From the NCBI GenBank assembly GCA_015222405.1, contig JADFVG010000053.1, positions 1 to 6,539 of the forward strand: a DNA stretch of 6,539 nt, read 5' to 3'. The position numbers and the translations under genes are program-made. Each line of letters begins with the position of its first letter. Positions within the stretch are counted from its first letter, which is position 1. Positions 1-5,336 of this stretch are shown piece after piece. Under the pieces are notes generated by a model. The model searched no databases. It saw only the letters and a program-made list of their open reading frames with translations, and was not told where the DNA came from. This DNA is from Chloroflexota bacterium (GTDB lineage: Bacteria > Chloroflexota > Dehalococcoidia > E44-bin15).

Positions 1-2
1 AC

Positions 3-101
3 TCAGTAATGGACACTTTAGGTAGCTGGGCTGCCTTTGTCAAGCTCCCTCAGTCTTCTGTGTCCTATATTGAGCCCCAACGCCGATTAATCCACATCTA
101 A
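3..101 (+). CDS. possible 3' end of an unidentified gene (partial)
   Basis: One plus-strand frame is open from the left edge to a TAA at 99-101 and would encode at least 32 residues, ending in SYIEPQRRLIHI. An ATG lies at 9-11, but the gene could begin outside the window. The other two plus frames hit stops within the first 31 bases. I do not recognise the sequence, and a frame this short is easily open by chance. If real, it would converge on the Dph6-like gene with a gap of about 45 bp. The rest of 1-146 shows no clear terminator, repeat or RNA gene. Confidence 0.2.
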   Translation, partial: SVMDTLGSWAAFVKLPQSSVSYIEPQRRLIHI

Positions 102-146
102 GTGACACTGCGACCACGGGCAGACAGCTTGTGATGTGAGCGCTTG

Positions 147-812
147 TCAACCAGGCACCAGGTCACAAAAGTAAAACGAATCTCTTAAGACAATCTGCCC
201 TACAGTAATTGATATCCTCCTCCTAAATATTGGCCCATCAAATACAAATGAATGAAACTCCCCGTTTTCGCCACATGGATCAACATTGGGCGGAAGTTCG
301 GCTAAGAAGGAATCATCGATCATCCTCCCGACAAATCTCTCCCCCAGAATCTTTGAGTCAACACAAGTAACGATAGCCTTGAATCCCAAATCCACAAATG
401 TCTGAGCCAGCTCAGCGGTATCCCTCCCCCATATTGGGAAGATTGCCTTCATCCCGATCTTCGATAGGTTGTCCTCTCTATATTTGCGGACATCTTCCAA
501 GAAAACATCTCCAAAAACTACAGAAGACACGTCAGCGCTCTGAAATTCAGCAAGCGCAGCGTGCATTTTAGACGCATATTCTTCGTTGGATGCTCCCTTT
601 GGAATGAGTATTTGCTGAAGGGGTAAACACAGAGATTCTGCCTGTCGTTCCAGGAGAACCCGCTGGACACCGTGCATGGTCACCCTGTCATATTCCTCTG
701 TTAGAGTTGTCAGTAGGCTCACTACCTCATACTCTCGCCCTCGTTGAATTTCATATAGTGCAATAGCGCTGTCTTTGCCGCCGCTCCATGACAAGAGCAC
801 TTTCTCTGGCAT
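147..812 (-). CDS. Dph6/MJ0570-family PP-loop ATP-binding protein (diphthine--ammonia ligase-like)
   Basis: This 221-residue cytoplasmic protein belongs to the adenine-nucleotide alpha-hydrolase (PP-loop) superfamily, Diphthami_syn_2 type. The PP-loop SGGKDS is at residues 10-15, right after the first beta strand (KVLLSWS), as usual for the family. Other family signatures are MHGV near 46-49, GDVFLEDVRKYRE at 101-113, and GENGEFHSFVFDGPIF at 181-196. The length matches the short single-domain form. In archaea and eukaryotes the family amidates diphthine on EF-2, using ATP and ammonium. Bacteria lack diphthamide, so the real substrate here is unknown, and other ATP-dependent amidation or adenylation is possible. 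The ATG at 812 gives the expected N-terminus; upstream is only a weak GGGG (821-824) with 8-nt spacing. The gene is transcribed away from the ABC operon, from a shared 87-bp intergenic. Confidence 0.88.
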   Translation of the reverse strand: MPEKVLLSWSGGKDSAIALYEIQRGREYEVVSLLTTLTEEYDRVTMHGVQRVLLERQAESLCLPLQQILIPKGASNEEYASKMHAALAEFQSADVSSVVFGDVFLEDVRKYREDNLSKIGMKAIFPIWGRDTAELAQTFVDLGFKAIVTCVDSKILGERFVGRMIDDSFLAELPPNVDPCGENGEFHSFVFDGPIFRRRISITVGQIVLRDSFYFCDLVPG

Positions 813-858
813 CGTTAAAACCCCATGGCTAGGCAGAATTTAAAGATCAATCACGATT

Positions 859-894
859 TATTTTAGCATAGACAGAGAAAAGCGTGCTAAAATA
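859..894. promoter_or_regulatory. perfect 10-bp inverted repeat with divergent -10-like elements
   Basis: TATTTTAGCA (859-868) and TGCTAAAATA (885-894) are exact reverse complements separated by 16 nt. Each arm reads TAAAAT outward: 888-893 on plus, toward the ABC ATPase, and 865-860 on minus, toward the Dph6-like gene. TAAAAT is a 5/6 match to the sigma-70 -10 hexamer. No convincing -35 is seen at 17 bp on either side, although TTAGCA at 863-868 sits 19 bp upstream of the plus -10. The arrangement looks like overlapping divergent promoters that could share an operator. The arms could also form an RNA stem, but there is no T-tract to suggest a terminator. Promoter function is inferred. Confidence 0.45.
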
Positions 895-899
895 GGGGC

Positions 900-1811
900 A
901 TGCCCATTATAGAAGTAAGGAACGTGGTAAAGAGATTTGGTTCCATAGTGGCTGTGGCCGGCATAGACTTGGATGTAGAGGAGGGTGAGTGTTTCGGCCT
1001 TTTGGGTCCCAACGGTGCGGGTAAGACCTCTCTGGTGCGCATGATCATCGCTACCTCTCCCATTAGCCAGGGCAGCATCCGGGTGGACGGCAAGGATGTG
1101 GATAAAGAGCCGCGCCGTATTAAAGCCAATATAGGCGTGGTGCCTCAAGAGGAGAACCTCGACATCGACCTGACAGTGTTACAAAATCTGACCACCTTTG
1201 CCCGCTATTTTGACATACCAAAGGCGGAGGCCAGAGAGAGGGCCCTGGCCAATCTGCAGCTCTTTGAGCTGAGCGACAGGCAGCAGTCCAAAATTGATGA
1301 GCTTTCCGGGGGTATGAAACGGCGCCTGCTCATAGCCAGGAGCCTGATTAATCAGCCCAAGCTCCTCATTCTGGACGAGCCCACGGTAGGGTTGGATCCT
1401 CAGACCAAACACCTTGTGTGGCAGAAGCTGCGCTCTCTCAAGGAACAGGGTGTGACCCTGCTCTTATGTACCCAAAATATGGAAGAGGCCTGGCATCTCT
1501 GCGACCGTGTGGCCATTATGAACGAGGGTAAGATCATTGTCCTGGGAGGACCTCAAGAGCTGCTCGCCATATACGGGGGCAGGCAAATCCTCGAGGCCAG
1601 CCCCGGCTATGAGGACAAAGACTACGTGCTGCAGAAGCTGCGGGAAGCGGGCTTTGAGTGGCAGGAAGTAGAGGAGACGCTCTATGTCTTTCAAGGCGAT
1701 GACCAGGTATTGGACGATAGTTTGAGACAGAAACTGGGTGTCCGAAACGAGCGCAGCCCTACGCTTGAGGACGTCTTTCTGAGGCTAACAGGGAGGTCGC
1801 TGACGGAGTGA
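900..1811 (+). CDS. ABC-2 exporter ATP-binding subunit (NodI/DrrA/CcmA-like)
   Basis: This 303-residue ATPase energises the permease encoded next to it. Walker A GPNGAGKT is at 36-43, the Q-loop Gln at 83 (VVPQEENL), signature LSGGMKRR at 135-142, Walker B LLILDE at 155-160 with catalytic Glu160, and D-loop GLDP at 164-167. The H-loop position carries Gln192 (TQNMEEA) instead of His. DrrA-type exporters often have TTQYLDEA here, so this does not by itself imply inactivity. Residues from about 220 form the extra C-terminal domain common in ABC-2 ATPases, ending TLEDVFLRLTGRSL. The ATG at 900 is the only sensible start: an in-frame TAG lies at 894-896, and the N-terminus MPIIEVRNVVKRFG fits the family. 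The only purine run upstream, GGGG at 895-898, is too close to act as a ribosome site, so a leaderless message is plausible. The exported substrate is unknown. Confidence 0.93.
   Translation: MPIIEVRNVVKRFGSIVAVAGIDLDVEEGECFGLLGPNGAGKTSLVRMIIATSPISQGSIRVDGKDVDKEPRRIKANIGVVPQEENLDIDLTVLQNLTTFARYFDIPKAEARERALANLQLFELSDRQQSKIDELSGGMKRRLLIARSLINQPKLLILDEPTVGLDPQTKHLVWQKLRSLKEQGVTLLLCTQNMEEAWHLCDRVAIMNEGKIIVLGGPQELLAIYGGRQILEASPGYEDKDYVLQKLREAGFEWQEVEETLYVFQGDDQVLDDSLRQKLGVRNERSPTLEDVFLRLTGRSLTE
1791..1811 (+). promoter_or_regulatory. ribosome site and GTGA overlap coupling ATPase to permease
   Basis: GGGAGG at 1791-1796 lies inside the end of the ATPase gene, 11 nt before a GTG start at 1808. 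That GTG overlaps the ATPase stop TGA (1809-1811) as GTGA. This fixes the GTG as the permease start and points to translational coupling of the two exporter subunits. Confidence 0.7.
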
Positions 1812-2572
1812 GGGGTTTCTCATATCGTTCCCTGCGGGTATGGCAGAGGAATCGAGATGTGTTCTCCAAGCTGTGGCGTAGTGAAATGCCAGGGCTTTTC
1901 GCCGAGCCCCTCTTGATTCTAGTGGCTATGGGGGTGGGGCTAGGGGCCTACGTTACCATGGAGGAAGGCGAGAAATATGTCGAATTCATCGCCCCTGGCG
2001 TGGTCGCTGCTTATGCTATGTTCAGCGCCAGTTTTGAGTGCACCTATGGTAGCTTCGTCCGCATGAAATTTCAGAAGACCTACGACGCCATCATTACTAC
2101 CCCCTTAAACATAGAAGATGTGGTGGCTGGCGAGATTTTCTGGGGAGCCACGCGCTCCTTCATCACCGCCTGCGCTGTGCTGGCCATTGCTGCCGCCTTT
2201 GGGCTGGTGAACTCCTGGTGGGCACTGCTGATACCTCCCCTGGCGGTGCTGGCAGGCCTGATGTTTTCCTCGATTGCCATGCTCTTCACCTCGCTGGCCC
2301 CCGCCATCTACACATTTAACTATTATTTCACCCTTATCATAACCCCGATGTTTTTCTTCAGCGGTGTCTTCTTTCCCCTATCCGCCTTCCCCACCTTGGT
2401 GCAACATCTCAGTTGGATCGCACCACTGACCCCGGTGGTTAATCTGATGCGGTCCTTGATCAGTGGCCAGCCGGGGGAAGGGGCATGGTGGGGACTTGCT
2501 ATCGTGATAGGCATCACCGTGGTATTCTTCGCCCTTTCCCTATTCACAATGAGAAGGCGAATCTTGAAGTGA
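1808..2572 (+). CDS. ABC-2 exporter permease (NodJ-like)
   Basis: This 254-residue inner-membrane permease is the partner of the preceding ATPase. About six hydrophobic segments are visible, near residues 32-50, 58-76, 114-134, 137-162, 172-192 and 226-247, the usual ABC-2 layout. The stretch FIAPGVVAAYAMFSASFE (60-77), then RMKFQKTYDAIITTPL (85-100) and IEDVVAGEIFWGATRS (102-117), resembles NodJ of rhizobial lipo-oligosaccharide exporters and the wider ABC-2 membrane family. FFFSGVFFPLSAFP (182-195) matches the conserved segment before the last periplasmic loop. The protein ends with a basic tail, MRRRILK. Outside rhizobia such pairs export various lipids, glycolipids or drugs, so the substrate cannot be told from sequence. 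The GTG start overlaps the ATPase stop by 4 bp. Confidence 0.9.
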   Translation: MRGFSYRSLRVWQRNRDVFSKLWRSEMPGLFAEPLLILVAMGVGLGAYVTMEEGEKYVEFIAPGVVAAYAMFSASFECTYGSFVRMKFQKTYDAIITTPLNIEDVVAGEIFWGATRSFITACAVLAIAAAFGLVNSWWALLIPPLAVLAGLMFSSIAMLFTSLAPAIYTFNYYFTLIITPMFFFSGVFFPLSAFPTLVQHLSWIAPLTPVVNLMRSLISGQPGEGAWWGLAIVIGITVVFFALSLFTMRRRILK

Positions 2573-2694
2573 GGCATGGTTTAGGGCGAGGATTGCGCGG
2601 AAAGAGCCTTTATTGAAGCCCTCGTCCCCCGACCTTCAGGTGGATCTTGTTGTCTTGGGACTCAGGCTCGTCGGGAGTCCTGACCCGACTCGGG
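2573..2694. other. convergent intergenic spacer with small hairpins
   Basis: This spacer separates the exporter operon from the cysteine synthase gene, which converge on it. GTCGGG (2670-2675) pairs with CCCGAC (2684-2689) across an 8-nt loop, just beyond the cysteine synthase stop. An alternative stem, GGACTC (2658-2663) with GAGTCC (2675-2680), competes for overlapping bases. On the plus side, GGGCGAGG (2584-2591) can pair with CCTCGTCC (2620-2627), including one G-U pair, over a long 28-nt loop. None is followed by a T-tract, so intrinsic termination is only a possibility. No gene is seen here. Confidence 0.3.
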
Positions 2695-3600
2695 CTACAA
2701 TATATTCACGCTGAGATATCTTTCCCCCCTATCCGGTAGAATGGTAACGATGGTTTGCCCATCCTCCAATTCTCCAGCCACTTTCAGGGCAGCGAGGACA
2801 TTCGCCCCGGAGGAAACACCCACCATCAACCCCTCCTCCCTCAGCATCCGTCTTGTCATATCAATGGCTTCTTGGCTCTTTACGGTTATCACTCGGTCTA
2901 TGATGCCCATGTTTACCAAGCTTGGGATATATCCCGGGCCAATGCCCTGGATCAGATGGGTTCCGGGCTTGCCACCACTCATCACCGCCGATTCGGCAGG
3001 CTCCACGGCAATCACTTGTAAATTGGGGTGCACATTGAGCAGGGCTTCAGTGACCCCCATCAGGGTGCCACCAGTGCCTACCCCGCAGACGAAGGCATCT
3101 ATTCTGCCTCCCACCTCCTCCAAAATCCTCCTCCCCGTTATCTCTCTATGAGCGGCAGCATTGTCGGGATTATCAAACTGCCTGGGTAGCCAGGAACCCG
3201 GGTTATTGGCTGCCAGCTCCTCCAGTTTTTCCAGGCAACCGGCAAAGCCTTCTTCTGCGGGCGTCAATGCAATCTCTGCTCCAAAGGCCTCCATCATCTG
3301 CCTTCTCTCGACGCTCATGTGTTCAGGCATGACTGCCATGAAGTGGTAGCCTTTTACAGCAGCGAGCATGGCAAAGGAAATGCCTGTGTTGCCACTGGTG
3401 ATCTCAATTATCGTCATTCCCGGCCTGAGCAGGCCTCTCTTCTCGGCGACATCCATCATGTAATAGGCCATTACATCCTTTATGCTGCCACTAGGATTCA
3501 GGGCTTCGAATTTGGCGAGGATGGTCGAGTTGGTGTTGTTCATCCTGGCCAACTCTACTATGGGCGTCTCTCCGATCAGGGCGAAAATATCTTCTGGCAC
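2695..3600 (-). CDS. cysK: PLP-dependent cysteine synthase (O-acetylserine sulfhydrylase family)
   Basis: This fold-type-II PLP enzyme probably makes cysteine from O-acetylserine (or a related activated serine) and sulfide in the cytosol. Numbered from the GTG at 3600 (301 aa): IGETPIVEL at 9-17, PLP lysine K41 in NPSGSIKD, TSGNTG at 68-73, phosphate-binding GTGGT at 175-179, the loop SGGKPGTHLIQGIGPGYIP at 208-226, SSGAN at 263-267, and DRGERYLS at 290-297. The 208-226 loop is CysK-like, whereas NPxGSxKD and DRGERYLS are closer to CysM, so the symbol is approximate. A longer frame exists from a GTG at 3645. The 3600 start is preferred because GGAG (3609-3612) lies 8 nt upstream, it gives the normal family N-terminus, and the best promoter would start transcription near 3647. 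The 15 extra residues (MERGRLLDYWVGVAT) have no family counterpart. A cystathionine beta-synthase or O-phosphoserine-using role is less likely but not excluded. Confidence 0.9.
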   Translation of the reverse strand: MPEDIFALIGETPIVELARMNNTNSTILAKFEALNPSGSIKDVMAYYMMDVAEKRGLLRPGMTIIEITSGNTGISFAMLAAVKGYHFMAVMPEHMSVERRQMMEAFGAEIALTPAEEGFAGCLEKLEELAANNPGSWLPRQFDNPDNAAAHREITGRRILEEVGGRIDAFVCGVGTGGTLMGVTEALLNVHPNLQVIAVEPAESAVMSGGKPGTHLIQGIGPGYIPSLVNMGIIDRVITVKSQEAIDMTRRMLREEGLMVGVSSGANVLAALKVAGELEDGQTIVTILPDRGERYLSVNIL

Positions 3601-3653
3601 TGTAGCTACTCCGACCCAGTAGTCTAAAAGCCTCCCTCGCTCCACCCTTGGCT

Positions 3654-3682
3654 ATTCTATTTTCTATTTTCAACTTTGGCAA
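3654..3682 (-). promoter_or_regulatory. sigma-70-type promoter of the cysteine synthase gene
   Basis: On the minus strand, TTGCCA (3682-3677) and TAGAAT (3659-3654) are separated by exactly 17 bp; each hexamer matches consensus at 5 of 6 positions. The predicted transcript would start near 3647, leaving a leader of about 47 nt before the GTG at 3600 and almost none before the alternative GTG at 3645. Confidence 0.6.
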
Positions 3683-3685
3683 GAG

Positions 3686-3698
3686 CTGCCAGTGGCAG
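3686..3698. promoter_or_regulatory. 13-bp palindrome beside the cysteine synthase -35
   Basis: CTGCCA-G-TGGCAG is a perfect 6-bp inverted repeat about a single central base. It lies 3 bp upstream of the predicted -35 (3677-3682) of the cysteine synthase promoter, a position suited to a transcription factor site. The regulator is unknown, and the site could be coincidental. Confidence 0.3.
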
Positions 3699-3769
3699 GA
3701 TTCGTGATGATCGGGAAAAAGTGGGGGAAATGGCCAGAGTTTGCGATGAGAAAATTATCGATTTGCGTC

Positions 3770-3798
3770 TTGACAAGCATTTGCGTTGCTGCTATGTT
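3770..3798 (+). promoter_or_regulatory. sigma-70 promoter of the padR operon
   Basis: A consensus -35 TTGACA (3770-3775) and TATGTT (3793-3798) are separated by 17 bp. TG at 3790-3791 supplies an extended -10 (TGCTATGTT). Transcription would begin near 3805, giving a leader of about 20 nt before the ATG at 3826. Confidence 0.65.
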
Positions 3799-3809
3799 TG
3801 GGCATAGCA
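3790..3809. promoter_or_regulatory. palindromic candidate PadR operator over the -10
   Basis: TGCTATG (3790-3796) and CATAGCA (3803-3809) are perfect inverted repeats around a 6-nt spacer (TTTGGG). The left arm contains the extended -10 and the right arm covers the predicted start point. PadR proteins typically bind such dyads, often with ATGT/ACAT-type half-sites, and repress their own operons. Autorepression is therefore the natural reading, but it is inferred. Confidence 0.5.
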
Positions 3810-3825
3810 AGGCGAGGTGGTATCT

Positions 3826-4176
3826 ATGAAAGACAAGCCATCAAAATATGTTCCAGAGTTGCTTAGAGGTAGCACTGACACTCTACTGCTTTTCCTGATA
3901 CAAGAGCGGCATGCCTATGGTTATCAGCTCATCAAGGAGATAGGAAGAAGGAGCCACGGCTACTTTCAGTTTAAAGAGGGCACAGTTTACCCTGCTCTGC
4001 ACAGACTGGAGAACGAGGGTCTTCTCGAAGGCGAGTGGCAGGAGCTCCCCAACGGTCAGGTAAGACGATACTATCGAATTACGGAAAAAGGCAAATACGC
4101 ATTGAGAGGGAAAATGGCTACCTGGCGAGACTTCACATCTGCAGTCAACCTCGTGTTTAGACCTGTGGAAGCTTAG
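3826..4176 (+). CDS. PadR family transcriptional regulator
   Basis: This 116-residue winged-helix DNA-binding protein is of the small PadR subfamily (PadR-s2-like length). LLRGSTDTLLLFLIQERHA (12-30) forms the first helix pair, YGYQLIKEI (31-39) follows, EGTVYPALHRLENEGLL (51-67) is the recognition-helix region, and VRRYYRITEKG (79-89) is the wing. The C-terminal helix is short, ending VNLVFRPVEA. PadR proteins act as dimers that release DNA when a ligand or partner binds. The ATG at 3826 is chosen because AGGTGG (3815-3820) sits 5 nt upstream; an in-frame GTG at 3817 falls inside that ribosome site. The stop is 15 bp before the HAAS-like membrane gene, so the two are probably co-transcribed. 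A dyad over the promoter suggests autorepression. Confidence 0.93.
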   Translation: MKDKPSKYVPELLRGSTDTLLLFLIQERHAYGYQLIKEIGRRSHGYFQFKEGTVYPALHRLENEGLLEGEWQELPNGQVRRYYRITEKGKYALRGKMATWRDFTSAVNLVFRPVEA

Positions 4177-4191
4177 GACATAGTTGGAACA

Positions 4192-5208
4192 ATGCTGCCC
4201 GAGATTAGAAGCTACTTAGATGAGGTTCGGTCCCACCTTCATTTAGATCCGGCTACCGAAATGCAGATCGTACGGGAGGTATATACCTATTTTCGAGACA
4301 GTGTTGATGAGCTACAAGCGAACGGTCTTTCTGAGAGTGAAGCAACGAAAGCTGCCATTGAGTCCTTTGGGCGACCAAGAGTAGTAGCTCGGCGCATGTA
4401 TGAGGCGCGTAGCAAAGGTAGCGAGATTGAGGCTGCCATATCTTGTCTGCCACATCTCATCATTGCCGGTCTGTTTATCTCCCAACTCTGGCGGAACCCC
4501 TTCTGGGCATCGATTGCCTTCGTTTCAATCGTGTGTGTGACTTTGTATGGGTGGTGGCGTGGTAAGCCAAGTTGGCTTTACCCGTGGGTTGGCTATTCCC
4601 TGTTGCCTCTCCTTATCGGGGGGTATGCCGCGGCGCCCGTTTTGGGGCAAGCTGCCTCTTCCCTCTTTTGGGGAAGCGGATCCTTTCCCAGCGTCTGGGC
4701 GCTGCTGCTAGTCTTGGCCCTAATCGGGTCTTCTCTCTGGATCATTGTTTCGACAACGATTCGGGTTGTGCGACGGGACTGGATTCTGGCCTCTCTTATG
4801 CTTGTCCCCCTGCCCATCGTAGGAGCCTGGCTATTGGACTTAGAGCAAGCTGGTGGAGTATTCCAAGGAGCCACGGCATCGGTTCACCAATTAGATATGT
4901 CCATGGCCCTAGCCTTTATAACACTGGGGGTGGCATCAGCAACCTTCGTCCGACTGCGACAGCGAGTGCTAAAGGTTGGAGCTCTACTCATGGTATGCAC
5001 AATCGCTGCCGCTGCCATCGGCCACAGCTTTTGGGGCGATTATGGTTTCTTCGGTCTGTTGGCAACATCCCTGCTTATGTTGGTTTTCCTGCTCAGCCCG
5101 GCTCTGATCGAGGCCAAAATAGGGCATGGAGAGCAAAGCGGAGAAGCCTGGTGGGAGAGCAGTATGCGCTGGGAAGAGGCTTTAGTGGGACATGATCGGC
5201 CAGTCTAG
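4192..5208 (+). CDS. HAAS-domain-like polytopic membrane protein (PadR partner)
   Basis: This 338-residue protein has a soluble helical N-terminus followed by a multi-pass membrane region. Residues 1-70 (EIRSYLDEVRSHLHLDP, then IVREVYTYFRDSVDELQANGLSESEA and SFGRPRVVARRMYE) have the pattern of HAAS/DUF1700-type domains. These are typically encoded beside PadR regulators and are thought to signal to them. Roughly seven or eight hydrophobic segments follow, near 85-100, 103-122, 133-151, 167-190, 197-215, 236-254, 261-277 and 284-304. The last 30 residues are hydrophilic and rich in Trp and Glu. No catalytic motif is visible, so a sensor or anti-regulator role is inferred from context only. The ATG at 4192 has a weak ribosome site (GGAA at 4186-4189), consistent with translation following on from padR. 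Confidence 0.75.
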   Translation: MLPEIRSYLDEVRSHLHLDPATEMQIVREVYTYFRDSVDELQANGLSESEATKAAIESFGRPRVVARRMYEARSKGSEIEAAISCLPHLIIAGLFISQLWRNPFWASIAFVSIVCVTLYGWWRGKPSWLYPWVGYSLLPLLIGGYAAAPVLGQAASSLFWGSGSFPSVWALLLVLALIGSSLWIIVSTTIRVVRRDWILASLMLVPLPIVGAWLLDLEQAGGVFQGATASVHQLDMSMALAFITLGVASATFVRLRQRVLKVGALLMVCTIAAAAIGHSFWGDYGFFGLLATSLLMLVFLLSPALIEAKIGHGEQSGEAWWESSMRWEEALVGHDRPV

Positions 5209-5210
5209 GA

Positions 5211-5225
5211 TTGCTCGACGAGCAA
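5211..5225. repeat. 15-bp palindrome after the HAAS-like gene
   Basis: TTGCTCG-A-CGAGCAA is a perfect 7-bp inverted repeat 2 bp after the TAG of the membrane-protein gene. As RNA it could form a short hairpin. A TTTTT run follows only about 9 nt later (within 5226-5240), too far for a textbook intrinsic terminator, so a weak terminator or a protein-binding site are both possible. Confidence 0.35.
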
Positions 5226-5277
5226 GAGATGGACCGCATTTTTCTCGCGCAAACGCGTCAAGGTTTCTTTCCCTGAG

Positions 5278-5313
5278 AGCACATACTCTTGACAAGCACA
5301 TACTTTATTGATA
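5278..5313 (+). repeat. 17-bp-period tandem repeat carrying two -35-like elements
   Basis: AGCACATACT occurs at 5278-5287 and again at 5295-5304, a 17-bp period with no gap between units. The first copy is followed by CTTGACA and the second by TTATTGATA, so each unit ends in a -35-like hexamer: TTGACA at 5289-5294 and TTGATA at 5308-5313. It looks like a local duplication that has diverged. It could provide paired activator sites or tandem promoters for the binding-protein gene. Confidence 0.5.
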
Positions 5314-5336
5314 AGGTAGCTTCGACTGCCTATACA
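5289..5336 (+). promoter_or_regulatory. tandem sigma-70-type promoters of the binding-protein gene
   Basis: Two candidates overlap. The stronger is TTGATA (5308-5313), 17 bp, TATACA (5331-5336), which would start transcription near 5343 with a leader of about 38 nt. The other is a consensus TTGACA (5289-5294), 17 bp, TAAGGT (5312-5317), with TG at 5309-5310 as an extended -10. They may be alternative start sites, or only one may be active. Confidence 0.5.

Noticed and set aside
1..146. Insertion-sequence end or transposase remnant at the left edge
   Set aside because: No terminal inverted repeat pair, target duplication or transposase motif can be seen in the available bases.
121..149. Possible hairpin GACAGC / GCTTGTC as a terminator for the Dph6-like gene
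   Set aside because: The stem needs a bulge, overlaps the stop codon of that gene and has no T-tract.
858..1148. Minus-strand open frames opposite the ABC ATPase start
   Set aside because: They run opposite conserved Walker A coding sequence, have no ribosome site and no family signature.
2741..3151. A 136-codon plus-strand open frame, with others up to 3627
   Set aside because: They are antisense shadows of the cysteine synthase gene; the composition mirrors the coding strand and no motif is present.
3817..3825. GTG 3817 as the PadR start
   Set aside because: It lies inside the AGGTGG ribosome site that serves the ATG at 3826, and would add only M-V-S with no site of its own.
4572..5195. 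A 207-codon plus-strand open frame overlapping the HAAS-like membrane gene
   Set aside because: It lies entirely inside a gene with clear family features and membrane segments in the other frame. Its own translation shows no domain and no ribosome site.
5240..5262. CGCG-CAAA-CGCG mini-hairpin
   Set aside because: Only 4 bp of stem and no T-tract follow; too small to call.
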